Shown: piece after piece, positions 32,393-40,487 of the stretch
How the letters are laid out: the number at the start of each line of letters is the position of its first letter
How positions within the stretch are numbered: the stretch's first letter is position 1
Assembly (NCBI GenBank): GCA_035293965.1
Contig: DATGLW010000028.1
Location: 1-45,043, forward strand
Reading direction: 5' to 3'
Length of the DNA stretch: 45,043 nucleotides
DNA from: DATGLW01 sp035293965
GTDB taxonomy: Bacteria; Actinomycetota; Acidimicrobiia; Acidimicrobiales; RAAP-2
Made by a program: the position numbers and the translations under genes
Notes under the pieces: model-generated
What the model was told of the DNA's origin: nothing
Database searches by the model: none
The model's input: only the letters and a program-made list of their open reading frames with translations

Positions 32393-33229
32393 ATGACGAT
32401 CGCCGGCCCGCAGCGCGAGCGCCCGGTCGCTCAGGCCCGGCTGACGGGGGTCGGCGTCGGGCCGGGCGACCCGCTGCTCCTGACCCGCGGCGCGATGGTC
32501 GCACTGGAGGCGGCCGACCGTGTCGTCGCGCCCACCACCGACCCCTCCCTTCCGGGGCGCGCCGAGGCCGTGGTGCGCGACGCCCTGCCCGACCTGGCGG
32601 TCACCAGGCTGGTCTTCGACATGACCCCCGACGGGGTGGCCACGGGCGCCGCCGCCCGGGCCGCCTCCCACCGGGCGGCAGCCGAGCGGCTGCTCCCATG
32701 GCTCGACGCAGGCGAGCACGTGGCCTTCGTCACGCTGGGCGACCCGAACATCTACAGCACCTTCCCGTCGCTCGTGGCCGCCCTCGAGGCCCTCGGGCGG
32801 CGGCCGGCCGTCGACACCGTGCCGGGGATCACCGCCTTCCAGGCGCTCGCGGCCCGCACGGGCACCGTCCTCACCGACGGCTCCCAGTCGCTGTCGCTCG
32901 TCACCGCGCTCGACGGCACGGGCTCGCTCGCCGAGGTCATCGGTGACCCGACGAGGTCCGTCGTCGTCTACAAGGGGGGCCGCCACCTGCCGGCGATCGC
33001 AGCCCTGCTCGGGGCGCACGGGCGGCTCACCGGTGCGGTGCTGGGCGAGCTGATCGGCCTGCCGGGCGAGCGGTGCGGTCCGCTGGCCGAGGCCGCCGAG
33101 GCACCGGCCTCCTACCTGGCGACGGTCATCGTCCCCCCTGCCGGCAACCTTCCACCGAGCGCGCTCCACCCGGCATCGGCCGTCACCTCCCCGCCCAGGG
33201 TCCCCCGAGCGTCTCGGAAGGGGGCCTGA
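32393..33229 (+). CDS. cobI: Precorrin-2 / cobalt-factor II C20-methyltransferase CobI/CbiL
   Basis: This SAM-dependent tetrapyrrole methylase adds the C20 methyl group. The 278-residue product has LTGVGVGPGDPLLLT (SAM-loop 1), HVAFVTLGDPNIYSTF (the GDPxxY signature), TVPGITAFQALAA, VVVYKGGRHLP and GERCGPLAEAAEAPASYLATVIV. The N-terminal and C-terminal ~15 residues are not conserved. The ATG is 11 nt after the exporter stop. The sequence alone does not say whether the natural substrate carries cobalt. Confidence 0.94.
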   Translation: MTIAGPQRERPVAQARLTGVGVGPGDPLLLTRGAMVALEAADRVVAPTTDPSLPGRAEAVVRDALPDLAVTRLVFDMTPDGVATGAAARAASHRAAAERLLPWLDAGEHVAFVTLGDPNIYSTFPSLVAALEALGRRPAVDTVPGITAFQALAARTGTVLTDGSQSLSLVTALDGTGSLAEVIGDPTRSVVVYKGGRHLPAIAALLGAHGRLTGAVLGELIGLPGERCGPLAEAAEAPASYLATVIVPPAGNLPPSALHPASAVTSPPRVPRASRKGA

Positions 33230-33234
33230 CGACG

Positions 33235-34164
33235 GTGGCGCCGCGGGAGCCACGCACAGGAGCCGGAAGGAACCAGACGGGAGGGGGAACGGGCACCGGG
33301 TTGATCAGCTTCGTCGGTGCCGGGCCGGGCGCTGCCGACCTCGTCACCGTACGCGGCGCCGCCCGTCTCGGCCAGGCCGACGTGGTCGTGTGGGCTTCGT
33401 CGCTGGTCCCGCCGGCGCTGCTCACCCATGCCCGGCCGGATGCGGCCGTCTACGACTCGGCCACCATGACCCTCGAGGACGTGCTGGGCATCTACCGCGA
33501 CCACCCCGATGCTGCGATCGTCCGCCTGCACTCAGGAGACCCGTCCCTCTACGGCGCGCTGCAGGAGCAGATCGACTGGTGCACCGAGACCGGCAGGCCC
33601 TTCGAGATCGTGCCCGGCGTCTCCTCCCTGGGGGCCGCCGCCGCCGCCGTGGGCCGCGAGCTCACCGTCCCGCAGGTCTCCCAGAGCGTGGTGGTGACCC
33701 GTCTCGCAGCTCGGACCCGGCGCTCGGTGCCCGGCACCGAGACGATCGGCGCCTTCGCCGCCACCGGCTGCACGCTGGCCGTCTTCCTCTCCGGCGCGCG
33801 GCCCGAGGCGTTGCAGGCCGAGCTGCTGGCGCCGCCAAGCGCCTTCTCGCCCGACACCCCGGCCGCCGTGGTCGTCCGGGCCACGTGGCCGGACGAGCAG
33901 GTCGCGACCACAACACTCGGGCACCTGGCCGAGTGCATCCGGAGCACGGGGGCCACCACCACCCTCCTCGTCCTCGTGGGCCCTGCCCTCGCGGGCGGGG
34001 CACCGCGGAGCCACCTCTACGATCCCACCTTCGCCCACGGCCACCGGCGGCGCTCGCTTCCCGGCACCACGACCGGCAGGGCGGCTCGCCAGGCGCCGCG
34101 TCGTGCGCTGCGGACCGTGACCCCCGGCCGCGACCTGACCCCCGGCCGTGACCCCCGGCCGTGA
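33235..34164 (+). CDS. cobM: Precorrin-4 / cobalt-precorrin-4 C11-methyltransferase CobM/CbiF
   Basis: It methylates C11 after ring contraction. The ~309-residue product has ISFVGAGPGAADLVTVRGA, VVWASSLVPPALL, VRLHSGDPSLYGALQEQ, PGVSSLGAAAAAVGRELTVPQ and VVVTRLAARTR, typical of CobM. The chosen GTG at 33235 is 5 nt after the cobI stop with GGAAGGGGG about 10 nt before it; a TTG at 33301 just before the conserved core, with its own GGAGGGGG, is a serious alternative. The last ~15 residues (TPGRD repeats) are encoded by a 13-bp tandem repeat that also contains the stop codon. Confidence 0.92.
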   Translation: MAPREPRTGAGRNQTGGGTGTGLISFVGAGPGAADLVTVRGAARLGQADVVVWASSLVPPALLTHARPDAAVYDSATMTLEDVLGIYRDHPDAAIVRLHSGDPSLYGALQEQIDWCTETGRPFEIVPGVSSLGAAAAAVGRELTVPQVSQSVVVTRLAARTRRSVPGTETIGAFAATGCTLAVFLSGARPEALQAELLAPPSAFSPDTPAAVVVRATWPDEQVATTTLGHLAECIRSTGATTTLLVLVGPALAGGAPRSHLYDPTFAHGHRRRSLPGTTTGRAARQAPRRALRTVTPGRDLTPGRDPRP

Positions 34165-34203
34165 CCCCCGGCCGTGACCCGCGGCCGTGACCGCCGGCCG
34201 TGC
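34116..34203 (+). repeat. 13-bp tandem repeat array across the cobM stop
   Basis: The unit is CCCCGGCCGTGAC. Three exact copies are followed by two diverged ones, with an earlier degenerate copy. The cobM TGA (34162-34164) is one of the repeat TGAs. Because 13 is not a multiple of three, adding or losing a unit changes the frame in which cobM ends. Related GACCGTG fragments continue to about 34260, filling the whole 111-bp space before cbiD. Confidence 0.9.
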
Positions 34204-34275
34204 TCAACGACCGTGGTCAACGACCGTGAGCCGCGCCGTGCGCTGCCGACCGTGACTGCCGGAACGTGACCGGCC

Positions 34276-35439
34276 ATGCCTGAGGAGCGCTTCGAAACGG
34301 TCGAGCCCGAGCTGAGCGACGAGGTCGCCGCCCGCCGCAAGGGCCTGCGGAGCGGGTTCACGACCGGCACCTGCGCCGCCGCGGCGGCCAAAGCCGCGGC
34401 GACCGGGCTGGTCACGGGCGAAGTGCCGCCCACGGTCGAAGTAGCGCTCCCCGGGGGCCGGCGCGTCCGCTTCGCCGTGGAAGGGGCGGGATCTGTGCCC
34501 CCGGGCGGACCGGCCGTGGCAGCCGTGGTGAAGGACGCCGGGGACGACCCCGACTGCACCGACGGCGCCCACCTGACCGCCGAGGTCCGCTGGGCCGAGG
34601 ACCCCGCCGCCGACACCGTGCTGGCGGGCGGACGCGGCGTGGGGACGGTCACCAAGCCAGGCCTGGGACTGCCCGTCGGGTCGCCGGCCATCAACCCGGT
34701 CCCCCGGCGGATGATCCTCGGCGCCCTGTCCGAGGTGCCCGGCATCCGGGGCGACCCGGAGCGGGCCGCAGCCGAGGACCGGCCGGTGGTCGTGACCATC
34801 TCGGTCCCCGGGGGCGAGGAGATGGCGGCCAAGACCACCAACGCCAGGCTCGGCATCGTGGGCGGGATCTCGATCCTCGGCACCACGGGCATCGTGCGGC
34901 CGTTCTCGACCGCCTCGTACCGGGCCAGCGTGGTGCAGCAGGTGAAGGTGGCCGCCGCGCAGGGAGAGCGCCGGATGGTGCTGTGCACCGGGAGCCGCTC
35001 CGAGGCGGCCGCCTTCTCGCTGTGGCCGGACGCCGACCCGGTGACCGTGGTCGAGGTGGGCGACTTCATGGGCATCGCCCTGCGGCAGTGCGCGGCGGCG
35101 GGCATGCGTGCCGCCGACGTGGTGGCGATGGCAGGCAAGATCGCCAAGTACGCGGCAGGCGTCATGATGACCCACTTCCACCGCTCGGACGTGGACACGG
35201 GCCTGCTGGCCGACATCGCCCGCCAGGCTGGCGCGCCCGACGCCGTCGTCACCGCGGCGACCGCGACAGCCACCGCCCGCCACTTCTTCGAGGCCTGCGT
35301 GGCCGCCGGTAGCCTCGCGCCCCTCGTCCGGATGTGCGAGCTGGCGCGCGATCGCTGCCACGCGCACGCCGGCGGGAAGCTGGACGTGACGGTGACGATG
35401 GTGGACTTCGACGGACGAGAAGCGGTGGCACGTGCCTGA
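34276..35439 (+). CDS. cbiD: Cobalt-precorrin-5B C1-methyltransferase CbiD
   Basis: CbiD methylates C1 in the cobalt-early (anaerobic) pathway, where CobF does it in the aerobic one. The 387-residue product has LRSGFTTGTCAAAAAKAA, VTKPGLGLPVGSPAINPVPR, GISILGTTGIVRPFS, VLCTGSRSE, GDFMGIALRQCAAAGM and MAGKIAKYAAGVMMTHFHRS, all diagnostic. The ATG is the start supported by homology; no strong ribosome site is seen. Its stop overlaps the cobL start by 8 nt. Length is normal. Confidence 0.95.
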   Translation: MPEERFETVEPELSDEVAARRKGLRSGFTTGTCAAAAAKAAATGLVTGEVPPTVEVALPGGRRVRFAVEGAGSVPPGGPAVAAVVKDAGDDPDCTDGAHLTAEVRWAEDPAADTVLAGGRGVGTVTKPGLGLPVGSPAINPVPRRMILGALSEVPGIRGDPERAAAEDRPVVVTISVPGGEEMAAKTTNARLGIVGGISILGTTGIVRPFSTASYRASVVQQVKVAAAQGERRMVLCTGSRSEAAAFSLWPDADPVTVVEVGDFMGIALRQCAAAGMRAADVVAMAGKIAKYAAGVMMTHFHRSDVDTGLLADIARQAGAPDAVVTAATATATARHFFEACVAAGSLAPLVRMCELARDRCHAHAGGKLDVTVTMVDFDGREAVARA

Positions 35440-36760
35440 CGTCGCGCTCCCCGAGGGCCGGTCCCCCCGAGGTGGCGTGACCGTCGTGGGCGTGGTCGGC
35501 GACCGGCTCGACTGCCTCGGCCCAGAGGGACGCGAGGCCCTGGCGGCAGCCCAGGTGGTCGTGGCCGGTCACCGCCTGCTCGCCGCCTGGCGGGCCCAGG
35601 CCCGGGCCGGGGACGCGGCCCGGGCCGACACCGTCGAGATCGGTGCCGACGTCGATGCGGTGGCGAGCGAGGTCCGGCGGCGGGCGGTGGACGCCGGCGA
35701 GCTCGTGTGCGTGCTCGCCTCGGGCGACCCCGGGTTCTTCGGAATCGCCCGCGCCCTGCTCCGCGCCGTCGGTCGGCGGGCATTGCGGATCGTGCCCGCT
35801 CCCTCGTCGGTGTCGCTCGCCTTCGCCCGCGTGGGGCTGCCCTGGGACGACGCGATGGTGGTCTCGGTGCACGGGCGCGACCTGGTCGAAGCGGCCCGCG
35901 CCATGCGGACCGCGGCCAAGGTCGCCGTCCTGACCTCCCCCTCCGCGCCGCCCGAGGCGGTGGGGGCGGCCATGCTCGAGGCGGGGGCGAGCGCCGACCT
36001 GGTGGCGGTCTGCAGCCGCCTCGGCACCGGCGACGAGGAGGTCCGCGAGCTCTCGCTGGCGGAGCTGGCCGCCGGACGCTTCGATCCCCTGTCGGTGGTC
36101 GTGCTCGTCGGGCCGGCCGGGTTGCCGCTCCTCGGGTGGAGCCCGTCCACGACCGGCCCGGCGCCGGACGGGCCGCCTGCTGCCGACGACAAGGTCCTCG
36201 CCTGGAGCCCGGGCCTGGGCAGGCTGGCGAGCCGGCGAGCCGGGATGGTCACCAAGCCCGAGGTCCGCTCGGTCGTGCTCGGCAAGCTGGACCTGCCGGC
36301 GGCTGGCGTGCTGTGGGACGTCGGCGCAGGCACGGGCAGCGTCGGGATCGAGTGCGCCCTGGCCCGGCCGGGGCTGACCGTGCTGGCCGTGGAGCAGTCG
36401 GCCGAAGCAGCCGCCGCCGTCAGCGCCGGCTCGGCAACGGCGGGCGTGGGCGTGCACGTGGTGCACGGGAGGGCCCCCGAGGTCCTCGGGGAGCTCCCGC
36501 CACCCGACCGCGCCTTCGTCGGCGGCGGCGGGCTGGCGGTCCTGCGGGCCGTGCTCGACCGGCTCCGCCCCGGTGGCCGGCTCGTTGCCACCTTCGCCGC
36601 CATGGACCGCGCGGTGGCGGCGGCGGCGCTCCTCGGCAACGTGGTCGAGCTGTCGGTGTCGCGGGGCGAGACCCTGCCCGACGGGGGCCTGCGCCTGGCC
36701 GCCCACAACCCGGTCTTCGTGGTGTGGGGTCCGGGCCGCGAGCAGGACGGCGCGCAGTGA
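35432..36760 (+). CDS. cobL: Bifunctional CobL (CbiE-CbiT): C5/C15 methylation and decarboxylation
   Basis: CobL adds methyls at C5 and C15 and removes the C12 acetate carboxyl. The 442-residue product has an N-terminal CbiE tetrapyrrole methylase (VVGVVGDRLDCLGPEGREAL, VVVAGHRLLAA, VLASGDPGFFGIA; residues ~15-225) and a C-terminal CbiT Rossmann methyltransferase (MVTKPEVRSVVLGKLDL, LWDVGAGTGSVGIECA, ~265-435). The GTG start lies inside the end of cbiD, and the stop overlaps cbiG/cobJ as GTGA. Confidence 0.95.
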   Translation: MPDVALPEGRSPRGGVTVVGVVGDRLDCLGPEGREALAAAQVVVAGHRLLAAWRAQARAGDAARADTVEIGADVDAVASEVRRRAVDAGELVCVLASGDPGFFGIARALLRAVGRRALRIVPAPSSVSLAFARVGLPWDDAMVVSVHGRDLVEAARAMRTAAKVAVLTSPSAPPEAVGAAMLEAGASADLVAVCSRLGTGDEEVRELSLAELAAGRFDPLSVVVLVGPAGLPLLGWSPSTTGPAPDGPPAADDKVLAWSPGLGRLASRRAGMVTKPEVRSVVLGKLDLPAAGVLWDVGAGTGSVGIECALARPGLTVLAVEQSAEAAAAVSAGSATAGVGVHVVHGRAPEVLGELPPPDRAFVGGGGLAVLRAVLDRLRPGGRLVATFAAMDRAVAAAALLGNVVELSVSRGETLPDGGLRLAAHNPVFVVWGPGREQDGAQ

Positions 36761-38535
36761 AGGTCCTGACCCTGTCGGTCACCGAGCCGGGCCGCCGCAT
36801 CGCCGAACGGCTCCCGTACCCCGCCGTGCACGGGCAGCCGGCCGCGACCCTCCGCCGGCACTGGCACGACGTCGACGGCTTCGTCGTCGTGATGGCCGTG
36901 GGGGCCACCGTCCGCCTGCTGGCGCCACTGCTGGGCGACAAGGCGAGCGACCCGGCGGTGGTGTGCGTCGACGACGCCGGGCGCCACGCGGTGGTCGTCT
37001 GCGGGAGCCATGCCCGAGGGGGGAACCACCTCGCCACCGAGGTCGCCGGGCTCTTGGGCTGCGAGCCGGTCGTGACCACCGCCACCGACAGCCTCGGGGT
37101 GCCGGCGCTCGACCAGCTGCCCGGGATGGTGGCGGAAGCGGCCCCGGGCGCCCTGGCGGCGGTGAGCGCGGCCCTCGTGAACGGCCAGGGAGTGGAGATC
37201 GTGAACCCGATCGGTTGGCCTCTGCCCGCGCCCTTGCTGGCGCTGGCCACTACGGCGCCGGCCCCGCCAAGACGCGGCGCGATGGTGCGCCCCCGGGTGC
37301 TCGTCACCGACCTGGTGCGGGCAACCGACGCCGAAGAGGCGCCCACCGTTGCCCTGCGCCCCCCTTCGCTCGTGGTGGGGGTGGGCACCGCCTCGGACGC
37401 CACGCCGGCAGATGCGGCAGCGGCCCTCGAGGGTGCCCTCGACCGGGGAAGCCTGTCGAGGTCCTCGATCGGGGACGTGGCGACCATCGACCGCCGGGCA
37501 GGCCACCCGGCCGTGCGGTCGCTGGCCGAGGCCACGGGTGCCCGACTGCGCTCCTTCGCTCCGAGCGTCCTGGCGGCCGTCGCGGTGCCCTCCCCGAGCG
37601 AGCGGGTCCGGGCAGCGGTGGGGACCCCGTCGGTCGCCGAGGCGGCGGCGCTCGCCGCCGGCGGTCCGGGCGCGACGCTGGTCGTCCCCAAGACGGTGTC
37701 GCCGAGGGTGACGCTCGCCGTGGCCCGCAGGGCCCACCCCCGCGGGGAGCTCACCGTGGTGGGGCTCGGCCCTGGGGGAATCGGGCACCGCACCCCCGCT
37801 GCCGTCGCAGCGGTCCGCCACGCCGAGGTCGTGGTCGGCTACCACGGCTACCTGCGCCAGTGTGAGGACCTCCTCGGTCCTCACCAGGAGGTGCAGGGCT
37901 TCGAGCTCGGCGAGGAGCTGGATCGGGCCCAGGCAGCGCTGGCCGCGGCCGGCGCCGGGCGCAGGGTGGCGCTCGTGTGCTCGGGCGACCCGGGCGTGTA
38001 CGCCATGGCGTCACCCCTCCTCGAGCTGGCAGGGTCCGTCGGCAACGTCGGCGGCCCGGAGGTGACCGTGGTGCCCGGCGTCACGGCGTCGCTGGCGGCC
38101 GCGGCGCTGCTCGGTGCCCCTCTCGGCCACGACCATGCCGTGGTCAGCCTCTCGGACCTCCACACCCCGTGGTCGTCGATCCAGGCCCGGGTCGAGGCGG
38201 CCGCCCGCGCCGACTACGTCCTCGTCCTCTACAACCCGAGGTCGTCGCGCCGCACCTGGCAGATCGAGCGGGTGAAGGCGTTGCTCCTCGAGCACCGGGC
38301 GCCCGGCACCCCGGTGGGGCTCGTGACCGACGCCACCCGACCGGGCGAACGCGTGCTGTGGACCACCCTCGGCGACCTACCCTGCGACCAGGTGAGCATG
38401 ACGACGTGCGTGATCGTGGGTGCGAGCAGCACCCGGCTGGCCGGCGGGCGGATGGTCACGCCCCGCGGCCTGCAGCCCCCCGACGGGCGACGCCGGATGG
38501 CCCCGTCCCGAGAAGCGCAGGAGGTGTCGCCGTGA
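36757..38535 (+). CDS. cobJ: CbiG-CobJ fusion: cobalt-precorrin-5A hydrolase and C17-methyltransferase
   Basis: The 592-residue product joins CbiG (~1-330; HWHDVDGFVVVMAVGATVRL, GGNHLATEVAGLLG, VVTTATD, then the CbiG C-domain VVGVGTASDATPADAAAAL with GDVATIDRRAGHPAV) to a CobJ/CbiH tetrapyrrole methylase (~335-580; LTVVGLGPGGIGHRTPAA, LVCSGDPGVYAMASP, VPGVTASLAAAALLG, VLYNPRSSRRTWQ). CbiH contracts the ring and forms the delta-lactone that CbiG opens, so the fusion couples consecutive steps of the cobalt-early route. Both ends are GTGA overlaps. CobJ alone does not tell which route is used, but CbiG does. Confidence 0.94.
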   Translation: MKVLTLSVTEPGRRIAERLPYPAVHGQPAATLRRHWHDVDGFVVVMAVGATVRLLAPLLGDKASDPAVVCVDDAGRHAVVVCGSHARGGNHLATEVAGLLGCEPVVTTATDSLGVPALDQLPGMVAEAAPGALAAVSAALVNGQGVEIVNPIGWPLPAPLLALATTAPAPPRRGAMVRPRVLVTDLVRATDAEEAPTVALRPPSLVVGVGTASDATPADAAAALEGALDRGSLSRSSIGDVATIDRRAGHPAVRSLAEATGARLRSFAPSVLAAVAVPSPSERVRAAVGTPSVAEAAALAAGGPGATLVVPKTVSPRVTLAVARRAHPRGELTVVGLGPGGIGHRTPAAVAAVRHAEVVVGYHGYLRQCEDLLGPHQEVQGFELGEELDRAQAALAAAGAGRRVALVCSGDPGVYAMASPLLELAGSVGNVGGPEVTVVPGVTASLAAAALLGAPLGHDHAVVSLSDLHTPWSSIQARVEAAARADYVLVLYNPRSSRRTWQIERVKALLLEHRAPGTPVGLVTDATRPGERVLWTTLGDLPCDQVSMTTCVIVGASSTRLAGGRMVTPRGLQPPDGRRRMAPSREAQEVSP

Positions 38536-38732
38536 CGGCTGCGACCGCCCCGGTCCTAACGGTGGTCGTGACCGAAGCGTGCACTGCCTGCGGTGCGTGC
38601 CTCGCCACGTGCCCGACCCGCGCGCTGCTGCCCGCCCCCCGGCGCCCGGCGGTCGTCGACGACCGCTGCACCGGTTGCCTCGCCTGCGTCGAGATCTGCC
38701 CGCGGGGCGCGATCGAAGGGGCGGCCCGTTGA
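38532..38732 (+). CDS. 2[4Fe-4S] ferredoxin in the B12 operon
   Basis: A 66-residue protein with two clusters of CxxCxxCxxxCP: CTACGACLATCP and CTGCLACVEICP, a classic 2[4Fe-4S] ferredoxin. The GTG start overlaps the cbiG/cobJ stop as GTGA, and AGGAGG lies 8 nt upstream. Its stop overlaps the next start (TTGA). Position suggests it supplies electrons to a corrin step, for instance cobalt reduction before adenosylation or redox support for CbiX, but no partner can be read from sequence. Confidence 0.92.
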   Translation: MTAATAPVLTVVVTEACTACGACLATCPTRALLPAPRRPAVVDDRCTGCLACVEICPRGAIEGAAR

Positions 38733-40405
38733 CTGCCAGCCCGTCGAGTGCCGGCCCGTCGAGCGGCAGCCCGTCGAGTGTGAGCCCGTCGAGTGCGAGC
38801 CCGTCGAGCGGCAGCCAGGATCCCGGCCAGGAGCCGGGCCGCCCGGTCCACCCCATCGAGGCCGAGAGCTACCGGATCCTGCACCGGCGGGTCGATCTCG
38901 CATCCTGGCCGCCCGGTCCGGCAGCGGTCGCGGCGCGGGTGGTGCACGCCACCGCCGACCCGAGCCTCGTCGCGTCGCTCGTCGTCGACGAGCGGGCGGT
39001 GGCGGCCGGCGTCGAGGCGCTGCGCGGCCAGGCTCCGGTGATCTGCGACGTCGAGATGGTGCGGTCGGCGGTGTCGGTGCCCGGCGCCCGGTGCCTGCTC
39101 GCCGCCGTTGCCGACGCCGGAGGCCACCCGAGCCGCTCGGCCGCAGCCATGGCCCGGGCGGCCAGCGAGCACCCGAGCGGCGCGGTCGTCGTGGTCGGGT
39201 GCGCCCCCACGGCGCTGGCCGAGGTCAACCGGCGCCTGGCCGACGGCTCGCTGCGCCCCGCGCTGGTCGTCGGCGTGCCGGTGGGGTTCGTGGGGGCCGC
39301 CAGCTCCAAGGAGGAGCTGCTGCAGGTGGCAGCGGCGGCCGGCGTGCCGGTCATCGCCCTGCGCGGCGAGCGGGGCGGGGCGGCCGTGGCGGCGGCGATC
39401 GTGAACGCCCTGGCCCGGCTGGCCGGCTCACCGTCCAGGGGCGACCAGCGGCCGCCCATGCTGGCGATCGGCCACGGCAGCCGTGCCGCCGCCGGGGCGA
39501 CCGAGCTGCGGCGGTTCGTGGCGAAGCTCGTCGCCGCCAGGCCCGGCGTGCCAGTGGCCAGCGGCGCGATCGAGTTCGTCGAGCCCGGCCTCGACGACGC
39601 CCTCGACGAGGCTGCCGGGCTGGCGGCGGCCTCGGACGTGCCGGCGGTCGTGGCGGTGCCCCTCGTGCTCCTGGCTGCCGGCCACCTCAAGGACGACGGC
39701 CCTGCCGCGCTTGCCCGGGCTCGGCGCCGGCACCCAGGCATCCGCTTCACCTACGGTCGGGACCTCGGCGTGCACCCCGCCGTCCTCGAGGTGGTCGGCG
39801 AGCGGGTGGCAGCGGCTTCGGCGTCGCTGCCGGGCGGCACGCCCGACGCCGTCGTGGTCGTCGGGCGGGGCTCGACAGACCCCGACGCGAACGCCGACCT
39901 GGCCAAGGCGGCTCGTCTCCTGGCCGACGGGCGCCACCTGGCGCGCCCGCTCCCCGACCTGCCCGGCGGCGAGCTGCAGGAAGGCAACGAGCGAACCGGC
40001 TTGCCGCGAGGCGACCAGGCGGGCGCAGAGCTGCCGGAGGGCCCACCCCCGCTGGCACTCGTGGAGCCGGCGTTCGTGTCGCTTGCCCGGCCGAGCGTCG
40101 CCGGCGCCCTCGACCGCTGCCACCGGCTCGGCGCCCGTCGTATCGTGGTCGTCCCCTACTTCTTGTTCACCGGGGTGCTGGTGGACAGGATCGCCGAGCA
40201 AGCCGCTGCCTGGGCCGCCGCCAACCCGGCCGCCGCGGTGGTGACCGCGCCGCACATGGGCCCCGACGACCGGCTCGTGCAACTGGTATGGAACAGGTAT
40301 GACGAGGCATTGACGGGCCCCGTGCACATGAATTGCGACGGGTGCCTGCACCGGTCACCGCTGCCGGGCTACGAGCACCGCGTGGGTGCCCCGCCCGGCG
40401 TCTGA
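38729..40405 (+). CDS. CbiC-CbiX fusion: precorrin-8X methylmutase and sirohydrochlorin cobaltochelatase
   Basis: The 558-residue product has a Ser/Pro repeat head (1-30), CbiC/CobH (~35-225; catalytic H41 in HPIEAESYRIL, CDVEMVRSAVS, VVVVGCAPTAL, PVGFVGAASSKEEL) and a long two-lobed CbiX (~243-558; IGHGSR with H249, AAGHLKDD with H319, a second lobe GRGSTDPDANADL, PYFLFTGVLVDRI). Near the end is MNCDGC (534-539), the MxCxxC motif reported to hold a [4Fe-4S] cluster in Bacillus megaterium CbiX. The fusion joins the first cobalt-early step (Co insertion) with the last ring rearrangement (cobyrinate formation). The start is TTG in a TTGA overlap with the ferredoxin stop. Confidence 0.9.
   Translation: MTASPSSAGPSSGSPSSVSPSSASPSSGSQDPGQEPGRPVHPIEAESYRILHRRVDLASWPPGPAAVAARVVHATADPSLVASLVVDERAVAAGVEALRGQAPVICDVEMVRSAVSVPGARCLLAAVADAGGHPSRSAAAMARAASEHPSGAVVVVGCAPTALAEVNRRLADGSLRPALVVGVPVGFVGAASSKEELLQVAAAAGVPVIALRGERGGAAVAAAIVNALARLAGSPSRGDQRPPMLAIGHGSRAAAGATELRRFVAKLVAARPGVPVASGAIEFVEPGLDDALDEAAGLAAASDVPAVVAVPLVLLAAGHLKDDGPAALARARRRHPGIRFTYGRDLGVHPAVLEVVGERVAAASASLPGGTPDAVVVVGRGSTDPDANADLAKAARLLADGRHLARPLPDLPGGELQEGNERTGLPRGDQAGAELPEGPPPLALVEPAFVSLARPSVAGALDRCHRLGARRIVVVPYFLFTGVLVDRIAEQAAAWAAANPAAAVVTAPHMGPDDRLVQLVWNRYDEALTGPVHMNCDGCLHRSPLPGYEHRVGAPPGV
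38738..38812 (+). repeat. 15-bp tandem repeat, five copies, at the CbiC N-terminus
   Basis: Five consecutive 15-bp units built on AGCCCGTCGAGTGCC (38738-38812). They encode five SPSSA/SPSSG-type pentapeptides before the methylmutase core. They are in frame, so copy changes alter only the length of the disordered head. Confidence 0.9.
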
Positions 40406-40487
40406 GCCGGACCGAGCCCCAGGCAGCCCGGCAATCGGCGAGCGCGCCCTTGTGGCGAGCCCCCTACCTGGGCAACACTGGGGATTT

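Noticed and set aside
29142..32504. Very long minus-strand open frame opposite cobB, the ABC exporter and cobI
   Set aside because: It is a GC-bias shadow; the plus strand carries unmistakable enzyme motifs throughout.
34116..34203. CRISPR or iteron origin
   Set aside because: The 13-bp units are directly abutting with no spacers, and no replication gene is nearby.
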